The translations under genes and the position numbers were made by a program. Below are positions 1 through 7,956 of a DNA stretch of 16,841 bases, piece by piece. The notes beneath the pieces were generated by a model, which was not told where the DNA came from, made no database searches, and saw only the letters and a list, made by a program, of their open reading frames with translations. This stretch comes from Actinomycetes bacterium. Its GTDB lineage: Bacteria; Actinomycetota; Acidimicrobiia; Acidimicrobiales; RAAP-2. Where the stretch lies: positions 1 to 16,841 of the forward strand of contig JANXTQ010000045.1 of NCBI GenBank assembly GCA_025352305.1, given 5' to 3'. Position 1 is the first letter of the stretch. Each line of letters begins with the position of its first letter.

Positions 1-116
1 GTAGCCCGGCGGCCATTGAGTGGGCCGAGCGAACCCGCACCATGTTTGACGGTTTCTACGGTACGTTCGCGATGGGCGAACTGAGCGATCGCTGTTTCGT
101 CTTATCGACGAAGTAA
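1..116 (+). CDS. C-terminal tail of an unrecognised protein (5' end outside the window)
   Basis: An open frame runs from the window edge to a TAA at 114-116 and gives 37 residues from base 3, ending in GELSDRCFVLSTK. No stop interrupts it, and the residue mix (aromatic and charged residues alternating) looks like a folded protein's end rather than a shadow. It overlaps the tail of the convergent acyl-CoA dehydrogenase gene by 15 bases, in keeping with the tight convergent gene ends elsewhere in the window. I do not recognise the family. It is too short to exclude chance, because a 37-codon open frame is not rare. Confidence 0.4.
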   Translation, partial: SPAAIEWAERTRTMFDGFYGTFAMGELSDRCFVLSTK

Positions 117-1319
117 ATCCTTCGCGATGGCGACGACCTGCATCTCATCGGTTCCGGCGTAGATGCGTAGTACCCGAGCATCGCGTAAAAGTTGTTCCAC
201 GCGAAACTCTGATACGTAGCCGTTACCGCCGAACAGTTGGATTGCCTCATCGGCCACCGTGCACGCCGCTTGGGCCGAATAGAGCTTCATGGCGGACGCT
301 TCGGCGAGAGTGGGTGTCGCACCCGCGCTCGAGCGCTCGATGTGACGAAATACGAGGTTCTCAACGTTGACGCGGGCGACTTCCATATTCGCGAGTTTCA
401 ATTGGATGAGCTGATAGTCACCAATTGGTTGACCCCATAGTTTGCGGTTCTTTGCGTAGTCAACCGATAAGCGCAAGCACTCTTCTATGACGCCGAGCGC
501 CATAGCCGCGACGCCGGCTCGCTCAGTTACGAAGTTGTCCTTCGCGCTCGCTCGACCTCCACCGCGCGGCTCCTCGGAGCCTCCCAGCAATCGGTCACGT
601 CCCACGCGCAGATCGCTCATGAACAGTTCACCCGTCGGCGAGGCGTGCTGACCCATTTTGCGCATTGGTTTGGACTGTTCGAGACCGGACATTCCCGAAT
701 CAAGAATGAATGTCAACACTTTGCGATTGCGAATCTCTTCGCCGCTGCCGTCGTCGAGTTTCACGTACAGCACAATCGTGTCGGCGAACGGTCCATTGGT
801 AATCCAGGTTTTCGATCCGTTGATCACGTACTCGTCGCCGTCGCGAACGGCGCTCGATCGCATTCCACCCAGCGCGTCGGACCCCGAGTCCGGTTCGGTA
901 AGCGCCCAGGCCCCGACTTTGTCGAGAGTCATGAGATCCAGTCCCCAGCGCTGCATCTGCTCGGGCGTACCGAGCTTCATGATGGTCCCACCAGCGAGTC
1001 CCGTCGAAACTCCCATTGACGTCACGAGTCCGAGCGAGACCTTGCACAGTTCGATAATCGGAATCAGCGTCGCTCCCGCATTGGAATCGCTGCGCCGTTC
1101 GCGAACCGCGTCGTCGGCCTCGACCTTTCGCTTGAGTTGACGCTGGAAGTTCTCCTTCGCCATCTCCTTCATACCGAAGGTCTCAAACATCTTTCGCAGG
1201 ATCGCGTAAGGGCCAAGATCTCCAAATTCGAGGTCGTCGATCTGCGGACGAATCTCCTTGTCAACGAACTGGCGTACAACGTCCGCGATCGCGCGGTGTT
1301 CTTCGGACCACTCGTACAT
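102..1319 (-). CDS. Acyl-CoA dehydrogenase, LCAD/IVD-type catalytic base
   Basis: Flavoprotein that should oxidise an acyl-CoA thioester to its 2,3-enoyl-CoA, passing electrons to electron-transfer flavoprotein, in fatty or branched-chain acid breakdown. The 405 residues match the family's usual length. Signature 1 is ALTEPDSGSDALG (about 139-151), and the C-terminal signature is QLFGGNGYVSEF (361-372). The catalytic glutamate of MCAD/SCAD normally lies in IYEGT; here it reads IYAGT (Ala388). A glutamate instead sits in FVTERAG (Glu266), the place used by long-chain and isovaleryl-CoA dehydrogenases, so the enzyme should be active. The ATG at 1319 is supported by GGGAGG at 1327-1332, which lies inside the end of the upstream gene. 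The two genes are 2 bases apart and probably co-translated. Exact substrate cannot be told. Confidence 0.93.
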   Translation of the reverse strand: MYEWSEEHRAIADVVRQFVDKEIRPQIDDLEFGDLGPYAILRKMFETFGMKEMAKENFQRQLKRKVEADDAVRERRSDSNAGATLIPIIELCKVSLGLVTSMGVSTGLAGGTIMKLGTPEQMQRWGLDLMTLDKVGAWALTEPDSGSDALGGMRSSAVRDGDEYVINGSKTWITNGPFADTIVLYVKLDDGSGEEIRNRKVLTFILDSGMSGLEQSKPMRKMGQHASPTGELFMSDLRVGRDRLLGGSEEPRGGGRASAKDNFVTERAGVAAMALGVIEECLRLSVDYAKNRKLWGQPIGDYQLIQLKLANMEVARVNVENLVFRHIERSSAGATPTLAEASAMKLYSAQAACTVADEAIQLFGGNGYVSEFRVEQLLRDARVLRIYAGTDEMQVVAIAKDLLRR

Positions 1320-1321
1320 AT

Positions 1322-1885
1322 CTAGGCCTCCCAGCTCAAACGTTTTAGGGTGTTGCGATCAGTGTGCAGGACAATGCCGTTGGTGCGCTGGTGTTCGACG
1401 ACCGTTGTTTCGTCGTAACTAAAGCTGTCACCGTCAACGCTCACCACGACATCAAATCGAGTGGAGCGAGCCACTTCGTCAAGGTACTTATTGGACAACA
1501 GCCCGTAACTCGTACTGCCGAGTTCGGCTTCCAGTTTGAATTTCGTCGCCGTGGGTAACACCGTTCCGCCCGCGAGAACAGTAAAGCCTCGAGGTACGGT
1601 AAAACACCGCATTACCTGTTGGTTTGACGCGTCCCACATCCAGTATCCGAGTTCGGTGTGAAAGGGAAAGTCCTCGTCCATTCGATACGCAGCAGTGCGG
1701 TAATCGAGGCCGTAGAGAACTTGAGGTCCATTTTCCACCGGACCGAAGGGCTTGAATGACGTCTTTTCGTAAAACGGCGTCTCTTGGATCTTTCCCTTGA
1801 CGTTGTGAAACGACACGTCGATACCGTGGTGACCCTCCCACGTGCCCACGAGCCCCGCTAGAGGTCCCCACAGTTCGTACGGCAT
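1322..1885 (-). CDS. Nitrobindin-like heme-binding beta-barrel protein (FABP-like, DUF1794)
   Basis: A 187-residue cytosolic protein with the family's N-terminal GTWEGHHG motif (14-21), then a run of beta strands (FYEKTSFKPFG, QVLYGLDYRT, HTELGYWMWD, FTVLAGGTVLP) typical of the ten-stranded nitrobindin barrel. Family members bind ferric heme through a C-terminal histidine and react with nitric oxide or peroxynitrite. His174 in IVLHTDRNTLKRL is my candidate for that ligand, by position only. The motif differs from the classic GxWxGxGxGxYPTI at its second half, so heme binding is not assured and a lipid-like ligand is possible. The ATG at 1885 has GAGGA at 1895-1899. The stop at 1322-1324 is 2 bases before the acyl-CoA dehydrogenase start, so the pair forms a transcription unit. 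Confidence 0.75.
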   Translation of the reverse strand: MPYELWGPLAGLVGTWEGHHGIDVSFHNVKGKIQETPFYEKTSFKPFGPVENGPQVLYGLDYRTAAYRMDEDFPFHTELGYWMWDASNQQVMRCFTVPRGFTVLAGGTVLPTATKFKLEAELGSTSYGLLSNKYLDEVARSTRFDVVVSVDGDSFSYDETTVVEHQRTNGIVLHTDRNTLKRLSWEA

Positions 1886-1956
1886 GGATCTCGTTCCTCG
1901 TTACTGGCTCGATAGCGGACCGGATGAATTCTAGAAGCGTCTCGGATGGCTCACAA

Positions 1957-2610
1957 TCAACCGGCGAGATCGTTTCGTAAAAGTCGCGCCCACCTCAAGG
2001 TGAACCCGGCAGCCGCCGCAGGCAGCAGGTGCAAGAGCAGTGACAAAATCGCGTTGCGCGGCAACGGGGTGATCGCGTAGGCACCCAGGGCACTGATCGT
2101 GAATAGTTGATTGAGTCCCGCCGACTCAATCGCGTCTCGCCGATTGCCGTTGGCGCGTCGTGAAAGAGGAAGTATGTGATTGCAGCGAGCAAAAGCGAGT
2201 CGTGACCACTGCACGACGTTCAAGATGGGAAAGCCAGCCGCTGGCCCTGGCGCATCCATCAAGGTGGCTGTCGCTCGCGTGAAGCTGATATGACCAATGA
2301 GCACGGCGCCGAGAGCGACGGTGGTGAGAATTCCAAAAGTGGTCCAGCTGACCGCCGAGTCAACGCTGGGTCGATGATGATAGGCATCAATCAGAAGTCC
2401 GAGTCCCGCAAAGTACGACACGATTCCGTAGCGACAGAGCGTGTTTTGCGCCGCAATGACCTGCAGCAACTGAGCAGTGCCTATCGGCTCGTCGCCGTAG
2501 GGGCGTTTGGTATCGGACCAGTCGCGACCGTTCCACACCCGCCACTCGCGCGCTCCGGCCGGGTCGGGGTACCAGCCCGATGGAGGAGTACTCAATGTGG
2601 AATCCAACAT
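1957..2610 (-). CDS. DUF2510-domain membrane protein
   Basis: The 217-residue protein opens with a DUF2510 domain, SGWYPDPAGAREWRVWNGRDW (about residues 11-31; the family pattern is GWYPDP...R.W(D/N)G..W). This short soluble module is almost confined to Actinobacteria and usually precedes membrane segments. At least three hydrophobic stretches follow: about 61-76, 88-107 and 184-204, with a weaker one near 166-180. Its function is unknown. The ATG at 2610 is 44 bases from the divergent aldehyde dehydrogenase start, and the site before it (GAGAG) is weak. It may head the minus-strand unit that includes the nitrobindin-like and dehydrogenase genes 71 bases downstream, but nothing in the sequence proves one transcript. 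Confidence 0.8.
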   Translation of the reverse strand: MLDSTLSTPPSGWYPDPAGAREWRVWNGRDWSDTKRPYGDEPIGTAQLLQVIAAQNTLCRYGIVSYFAGLGLLIDAYHHRPSVDSAVSWTTFGILTTVALGAVLIGHISFTRATATLMDAPGPAAGFPILNVVQWSRLAFARCNHILPLSRRANGNRRDAIESAGLNQLFTISALGAYAITPLPRNAILSLLLHLLPAAAAGFTLRWARLLRNDLAG

Positions 2611-2644
2611 GGGATTACTCTCGCATACAACGAGAGACCCTCAC

Positions 2645-2649
2645 GGAGG
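2645..2649 (+). promoter_or_regulatory. Ribosome binding site fixing the start of the aldehyde dehydrogenase
   Basis: GGAGG lies 5 bases before ATG 2655. The frame stays open upstream to a start at 2580, but that longer form would run antisense into the divergent DUF2510 gene, and this well-spaced site favours 2655. Confidence 0.8.
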
Positions 2650-2654
2650 TTGCC

Positions 2655-4397
2655 ATGACGATTACTCACCGAGGGGCCGCCGCGCCAACGTCGGGCAGCC
2701 AAGATCAGGTTGAATTGAACGAAGTCGAGTTGGTTACGGCACTGCGTGAACTGCACGAACAGCGCGAGCGCTGGGCGAACGTCGGACCTCGAGAACGAGC
2801 GGACATCCTCGCTCGAATTGTGAACGACACCTTCGCCGTCGCCGAAGAGTGGAACGCGGCGGCCTGCGAAGCAAAGGGCTACCGACCCGATAGCGCCGAA
2901 GGAGGCGAAGAGCTGTTCAGTGGGGTCGGAACATTTGTACGGATGGCTCAGGCACTGCGCACGTCGCTCATCGACATCGCGGAGAAGGGTCGTCCGCAGT
3001 ACCCGGGACCCGTACGTCACAAGCCCAATAATCGCCTCGCAATTCAGGTGATGCCAGCGACAGGTTTCGACAAATTGCTCTACGCGGGCATCACCGGCGA
3101 AGTGTGGATGAATGAAGGCGTCACCGAAGCCGAGGTACGTGCTCATCAGGCGAGCGCCTACCGCGAGCCTCTCGCGCACTGCGGCGTATCACTGGTACTC
3201 GGTGCGGGAAATGTGGCATCGCTCGGCCCACGTGACGTGCTGAGCAAACTGTTCGTAGAAGGAAAAGTTGTTCTACTGAAAGCCAATCCCGTCAACGACT
3301 ACCTCAGCAACTTTTGGAAGCGGGCCATGGCCGCGCTGATTGAACCGGGTTACTTGCGAATCGTGAGCGGCGGAGCCCAAGTGGGCGCATTTCTCACGCA
3401 ACACCCGCTGGTTGAGGACATTCACGTGACGGGATCGGACAAGACCCACGACGCGATCGTCTTTGGAACGGGCGATGAGGGGGCGAGGCGAAAGGCTGCG
3501 AACGAGCCCCTGATAACCAAGCCCATTAGTGGTGAACTCGGAAACGTGTCACCCGTCGTCATTGTTCCCGGCCAGTGGTCAGCCAAGGACATTGCCTATC
3601 AGGCGGCGCACGTGGCGACGATGTTGACAAATAACGCCGGGTTTAACTGTCTAACCCCACGCGTCATTGTCACTCACGCCGGCTGGGCGCAGCGTGACGA
3701 ATTCCTAGACGCGCTCGAGTCGGTACTTGCGTCGTTGCCGACCCGACGGGCCTACTACCCAGGTGCGCGATCTCGCTTCGACAGTTTCATTAGTGCCCAC
3801 CATGATGCCCACCAAATTGGCGATGCGAGCGGTGACAAACTTCCGTGGACCATTGTTCGCGACGTCGATGCCAACGAAACGACCGACATCTGTCTCAACG
3901 TGGAGGCTTTCTGCTCACTCACGAGTGAGACCGCATTGCAGGCTGATTCGGTGGTTTCTTTTATTGAGCGTGCCGTGAACTTTTGTAACGAAACCGTGTG
4001 GGGAACGTTGTCAATGACACTGATTGTCCATCCCGATACTCTGCGCGACGCCGAAGCGGGAGCGGCCGTCGAGCAGGCGATCAGTGATCTGCGCTACGGC
4101 TCAATTGGTCTCAACCTGTGGCACGCGATGAGCTTCGCGTTTTCCACGACAGCGTGGGGTGCGTATCCCGGACACGTGGTAACCGACATTCAGTCCGGGT
4201 CGGGATTCGTGGGCAACGCTTTCATGTTTGAGTCGCCTCTCAAATCTGTCGTTCGCGGACCTTTTCGATCTAATCCGACACCCGCGTGGTTCTCGACGAC
4301 CGTCAATGCGCGCATGATGCGAAAACTGTTGGCCTTCGAGGTCAGCCCCTCGTGGCGCAAGGTCCCCGGACTACTCAGTGCGTCACTGCGCGGCTGA
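2655..4397 (+). CDS. Aldehyde dehydrogenase superfamily protein, long divergent form
   Basis: A 580-residue protein of the NAD(P)-dependent aldehyde dehydrogenase fold. Landmarks are the cofactor-binding LVLGAGNVASLGPRDVLSKL (about 180-199), VVLLKANP (205-212), HVTGSDKTH (257-265, the usual FTGS), general-base Glu294 in GELGNVSP and the nucleophile candidate Cys332 in NAGFNCLTPR. Order and spacing (38 residues from Glu to Cys) match the superfamily. It is about 80-100 residues longer than common aldehyde dehydrogenases, and the Cys is preceded by FN where GQ is usual, so it belongs to an uncharacterised branch; the substrate may be an aldehyde or an acyl compound. It is convergent with the lipoprotein gene, the stop codons being 1 base apart. 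Confidence 0.85.
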   Translation: MTITHRGAAAPTSGSQDQVELNEVELVTALRELHEQRERWANVGPRERADILARIVNDTFAVAEEWNAAACEAKGYRPDSAEGGEELFSGVGTFVRMAQALRTSLIDIAEKGRPQYPGPVRHKPNNRLAIQVMPATGFDKLLYAGITGEVWMNEGVTEAEVRAHQASAYREPLAHCGVSLVLGAGNVASLGPRDVLSKLFVEGKVVLLKANPVNDYLSNFWKRAMAALIEPGYLRIVSGGAQVGAFLTQHPLVEDIHVTGSDKTHDAIVFGTGDEGARRKAANEPLITKPISGELGNVSPVVIVPGQWSAKDIAYQAAHVATMLTNNAGFNCLTPRVIVTHAGWAQRDEFLDALESVLASLPTRRAYYPGARSRFDSFISAHHDAHQIGDASGDKLPWTIVRDVDANETTDICLNVEAFCSLTSETALQADSVVSFIERAVNFCNETVWGTLSMTLIVHPDTLRDAEAGAAVEQAISDLRYGSIGLNLWHAMSFAFSTTAWGAYPGHVVTDIQSGSGFVGNAFMFESPLKSVVRGPFRSNPTPAWFSTTVNARMMRKLLAFEVSPSWRKVPGLLSASLRG

Positions 4398-4398
4398 G

Positions 4399-5412
4399 TT
4401 AAAACTTGACGCTGAGAGTGGTCTGAGAGTTAATCGCGACGCAGTACTTGGCGCCACAACCAACGGCAATGAACGGATCGGGCACGTACTTCAGACGTTG
4501 GGTAATCCACTTATTCGAACTATTAATCGCAATCCATGGTGAGTTCGCACTAACCGCTACGCACTGCATGGACTTAGAACACGCGAGAGTGCCGGGGGAT
4601 TTGGCGGGCTGAGTGGCGTCGGATTTCCAGTTGGATCCCGCGCTGCGTGAATGCACCACAGTGCCGAGACCGTTGCTCTGCGTGGCGAGGGCTTCACAAA
4701 CCGTGACGTTGCACGAGGCGTCGATCAACTGGATCCAATTGGCGTTTTGACTCGTGGTCCAACTCGCTCCGCCGTCGTTGGTCACGCTCCAGATGGCGGC
4801 GCTGCCACCGGTGATTTTGGTCGTGCCGGTGACGACACAACTCGAATCATTCGTACACGCAACTGACAGCGCCGTTGCGTCCAGCGCCCACGTGACTCGT
4901 CGCGGTGTACTCCAGCTCGTTCCGGCTGAATCAGTGAAACTGAGGCGCGCCTGGCCGTTGGAACCCGTATCGACCGCGGCGCAGTGCGCCGAAGCAAAGC
5001 AACTGATGGCGCTGATGCCGAGTCCGGCGCTCGGGGCCCGAGTTGACACCATGGTGGTGTCGTTTGCGCTGGACCACACCACGTTGCCCGAACTATTAGA
5101 TCCGCCGAACAGACAGCCCGATCGCCAACATCCCACGGCGTTCATTGACGTGGAGGGAGAGTTAGGAGTCGTGACGGCGTGCCACGAACGACCACGAGTC
5201 GATGCTTGAGCGGCAGCGTTAGGAGCAATATCGAGACCCGTAGTTCCAATGGCAAAACAGGTTCCGGCATCGTCGCATCCTGCGGCATTGAGGGGTACCG
5301 AAATATTGAGCGACGGATTGCCCAACAGAGTTGGTGGCGCCGCTGGACCGCCGCACGCGGCCAGCATGAGTGCCCCGACGAGCACGAAGCCCGCGACGCG
5401 AAGATTGCGCAT
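4399..5412 (-). CDS. Lipoprotein with seven cysteine-pair repeats, predicted beta-propeller
   Basis: A 337-residue exported protein. The N-terminus MRNLRVAGFVLVGALMLAAC is a lipoprotein signal with lipobox LAAC (Cys20), so it should be anchored on the outer face of the membrane. The rest contains seven units, each with a close Cys pair: 46/52, 95/100, 138/144, 186/192, 234/239, 278/284 and 319/324, spaced 41-49 residues. Several units also hold a BNR/Asp-box-like turn (STRGRSW, SFTDSAGTSW, SVTNDGGASW, HSRSAGSNW), the mark of sialidase-type and YCF48-like propellers. I infer a seven-bladed propeller stapled by one disulfide per blade. No enzyme residues are evident; binding or scaffolding is likely. 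It is divergent from the MarP-like protease, 49 bases away. Confidence 0.85.
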   Translation of the reverse strand: MRNLRVAGFVLVGALMLAACGGPAAPPTLLGNPSLNISVPLNAAGCDDAGTCFAIGTTGLDIAPNAAAQASTRGRSWHAVTTPNSPSTSMNAVGCWRSGCLFGGSNSSGNVVWSSANDTTMVSTRAPSAGLGISAISCFASAHCAAVDTGSNGQARLSFTDSAGTSWSTPRRVTWALDATALSVACTNDSSCVVTGTTKITGGSAAIWSVTNDGGASWTTSQNANWIQLIDASCNVTVCEALATQSNGLGTVVHSRSAGSNWKSDATQPAKSPGTLACSKSMQCVAVSANSPWIAINSSNKWITQRLKYVPDPFIAVGCGAKYCVAINSQTTLSVKF

Positions 5413-5461
5413 GGCGCCATGGTAGCCAGCGTCCGATTTGACGTCCGTCTACCGTGGAGCC

Positions 5462-6613
5462 ATGAGTTGGATTGACCTCGTTATCGCCGCCGTAGTCCTC
5501 GTCGCCACGGAACGAGGACTGTCGGTCGGCATCCTTCGCCAGGTCGGCAGCTTGGTCGGATTCGTGACGGGCTTCATCGTCGGAATTCTGTTGGCACCGA
5601 GCCTGGCTCACACCGCGTCGGGAAGTGCTCGGGCCTTTATTGCAATATTTGTGGTGATCGCGGTGGCCACAATTGGCGCGGTTGTCGGGCGCCAACTCGG
5701 AGCCGCCGCCAATTTGTCCATACGGCGCCTGAAACTGGGCTCCCTAGATCGTGCGGGCGGCGCTGCATTCTCGGCGATTGGCGCCCTCATTGGGTGTTGG
5801 TTGGTCGCGGGAATGCTGGTCAATGTTTCCTACTTATCGCTGTCGAGTGCCATTGAGCATTCGAGGCTCCTCGCGGTGATGGACCGCGTGATGCCCCCGG
5901 TGCCGAGCGTGGAGGCAAAGGTTCAATCGCTCTTTCGCAACGCCAACTTTCCGAGCGTCTTCGCCCAGGTCATTGCGCCCAATGTTCCGAACGTGCCGAT
6001 CCTTCGTGGCCCACAGACAACCGCGGCGATCGGGGGTGCGGGCGTCTCGGTCGCAAAGATCACTGCCGAGAACGGTTGCGGGCTTAATCGTGAAGGAACT
6101 GGATTCTTCATTGAGCCGCGACTCGTCATGACCGCCGCGCACGTTGTTGCCGGTGCGCACCTCATCAAAGTCAGCGGCAACGTTGCACGACTATTGGTGT
6201 TGGACGTCAAAAATGATGTGGCGGTGTTGAGTGTTGACGTGAGTTCGCACGCCGTGAGTTTCTCGCCGCGAACACCTCGCGCGAAGACGCCCGCGGCGGT
6301 GGCGGGCTATCCCTTAAACGGTCCGCTGACGGTAACTCCGGCCGCGATTGCGGGACCCCTGCGCGCGCAGGGACGCGATATTTACAACAACGCGCTCTTC
6401 GTACGCGATCTGTTGGTCATTAACGCCCGGGTTCAGTTCGGCAACTCCGGCAGTCCGGTTCTAGTTGACGGTCGAGTCGTCGCGATGGTCTTTTCGCGCT
6501 CCACCTCACAGAGCAACGTCGCTTACGCCGTGCCCCGCTTCATTTTGCGACGTGACCTCGCTCACGCGAGTGTTACTCGAACGGTCTCGCCCGGAGCGTG
6601 TCCGGCGGAGTAA
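5462..6613 (+). CDS. MarP-like membrane serine protease (CvpA domain plus trypsin fold)
   Basis: A 383-residue protein. Residues 1-125 form a CvpA-like domain with about four membrane helices; from about 200 follows a trypsin-like protease domain outside the membrane. The catalytic triad is His227 (TAAHVV), Asp252 (DVKNDVAVL) and Ser329 (FGNSGSPV). Cys206 before the domain and Cys380 near the C-terminus match the disulfide that in Mycobacterium tuberculosis MarP ties the two ends of the protease and depends on redox and acid state. MarP protects the cell from acid and cleaves a peptidoglycan hydrolase; a role in envelope stress is inferred here. I chose ATG 5462 because MSWIDLVI is a typical CvpA start; a TTG at 5438 is in frame but lacks a binding site. 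The stop abuts that of gabT with no base between. Confidence 0.92.
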   Translation: MSWIDLVIAAVVLVATERGLSVGILRQVGSLVGFVTGFIVGILLAPSLAHTASGSARAFIAIFVVIAVATIGAVVGRQLGAAANLSIRRLKLGSLDRAGGAAFSAIGALIGCWLVAGMLVNVSYLSLSSAIEHSRLLAVMDRVMPPVPSVEAKVQSLFRNANFPSVFAQVIAPNVPNVPILRGPQTTAAIGGAGVSVAKITAENGCGLNREGTGFFIEPRLVMTAAHVVAGAHLIKVSGNVARLLVLDVKNDVAVLSVDVSSHAVSFSPRTPRAKTPAAVAGYPLNGPLTVTPAAIAGPLRAQGRDIYNNALFVRDLLVINARVQFGNSGSPVLVDGRVVAMVFSRSTSQSNVAYAVPRFILRRDLAHASVTRTVSPGACPAE

Positions 6614-7951
6614 CTATTTGACGGAGCGAACCGCGTCGGCGAGAACCGATAGTCCGTCACTTAACTGGGCGTCAGTAATTACCAACGGCGGCAGAAGTCT
6701 CACGACGTTGCCGTACGTTCCGGCCGATATTGCGACCACGCCCTGACTGCGGCAGTAGTTCACAATGGCGTTGGCTGCCGCCGCGTTGGGATTCGTGGTG
6801 CCCGGCTCGATGAGCTCAATGGCGACCATTGCGCCACGACCACGAACGTCACCAATGATGAGTGTGTCTCGCTGCAACTCTGTTAGGGCGCTCAACATCG
6901 TGGAGCCGAGTTCGCGCGCGCGTGCGGCGAGGTTCTTGTCGCGCATGGTCTTAATCGTGGCGAGCGCGGCCACGGCGGCTACGGGGTTACCTCCGTACGT
7001 TCCGCCGAGTCCGCCTTCGTGCACGGCGTTCATGATCTCGGCGCGTCCGGTTACCGCGGCGAGCGGCATGCCACCCGCTAATCCTTTAGCCGTCGTGACG
7101 AGATCGGGAATAACGCCCTCGTGGTCGACTGCGAACCAGTCACCGGTGCGACAGAATCCACTCTGGATTTCATCGGCGATGAATAGGGCGCCATTGGCCT
7201 TGGACCACTCGGCGAGTGCGGGCAAAAATCCGAGAGCCGGCACAATGAATCCGCCCTCACCTTGAATGGGTTCGACCAATACGGCCGCGACGTTGTGTGC
7301 CCCGACTTGGCTCTCAATTTCGTCAATGGCGCGCCGAGCTGCTTCGGGACCACTCAGGCCGTCGCGAAACGGATAACTGGTGGGAACTCGGTAAATCTCT
7401 GGGGCAAAGGGACCAAATCGGTCCTTGTACGGCATATTTTTTGCCGTCAGCGCCAAGGTCAAGTTGGTGCGACCGTGATAGGCGTGGTCCAGCACGACAA
7501 TCGCGGCACGGCCAGTTGCGAGCCGCGCAATCTTGACGGCATTTTCGACGGCCTCCGAACCGGAGTTAAACAAGGCGGAGGTCTTCTCGTGGGTACCCGG
7601 CGTGAGTTCGGCCAACGCTTCGCACACCTCGATGTACGCCTCATAAGGGGTGACCATGAAGCAGGTGTGGGTGAACGCAGCGACCTGTTCGCTCACCGCA
7701 TCGATGAGATCGCTCACCGCGTGACCAATCGACGTAACCGCGATACCCGAACCGAGGTCCAAGAGCTGGTTGCCGTCGACGTCCAGCAAAATCGCACCGT
7801 CTCCGCGCTCGATGTAAACGGGGAAACCCTGAGTGAGTCCGGAACTCACGACCGCCTTTCGGCGTTCGTGCAACGCTCGCGACTTGGGGCCAGGTAGCTC
7901 GGTCAGTATTTTGCGCGAATCTCCGACCTTCGACGTCACCGATGTGCTCAC
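6614..7951 (-). CDS. gabT: 4-aminobutyrate aminotransferase (GABA transaminase)
   Basis: PLP-dependent class III aminotransferase that moves the amino group of 4-aminobutyrate to 2-oxoglutarate, giving succinate semialdehyde and glutamate; related enzymes also use 5-aminovalerate. The 445 residues compare with about 426 in E. coli GabT. Visible motifs: NSGSEAVENAVKIAR (129-143, cofactor phosphate), DHAYHGRTNLTLALT (155-169), FIADEIQSGFCRTG (Asp260 contacts the pyridine nitrogen), TTAKGLAGGMPLA with Lys289 as the Schiff-base lysine, and GGTYGGNPVA. The start is GTG 7951, preceded by GGAG at 7957-7960; another GTG at 7957 and a longer frame to 8041 are less likely, the latter running into the tRNA terminator. 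No partner succinate-semialdehyde dehydrogenase lies next to it, although the aldehyde dehydrogenase at 2655-4397 is in the neighbourhood. Confidence 0.93.
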   Translation of the reverse strand: MSTSVTSKVGDSRKILTELPGPKSRALHERRKAVVSSGLTQGFPVYIERGDGAILLDVDGNQLLDLGSGIAVTSIGHAVSDLIDAVSEQVAAFTHTCFMVTPYEAYIEVCEALAELTPGTHEKTSALFNSGSEAVENAVKIARLATGRAAIVVLDHAYHGRTNLTLALTAKNMPYKDRFGPFAPEIYRVPTSYPFRDGLSGPEAARRAIDEIESQVGAHNVAAVLVEPIQGEGGFIVPALGFLPALAEWSKANGALFIADEIQSGFCRTGDWFAVDHEGVIPDLVTTAKGLAGGMPLAAVTGRAEIMNAVHEGGLGGTYGGNPVAAVAALATIKTMRDKNLAARARELGSTMLSALTELQRDTLIIGDVRGRGAMVAIELIEPGTTNPNAAAANAIVNYCRSQGVVAISAGTYGNVVRLLPPLVITDAQLSDGLSVLADAVRSVK

Positions 7952-7956
7952 GGCCA

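Noticed and set aside
2592..3179. Minus-strand open frame opposite the aldehyde dehydrogenase, 195 codons
   Set aside because: Shadow frame: Arg/Cys-rich, no motif, and it would overlap the DUF2510 gene start.
7262..7897. Long plus-strand open frame opposite gabT
   Set aside because: It is the antisense shadow of a well-conserved gene and has no motif of its own.
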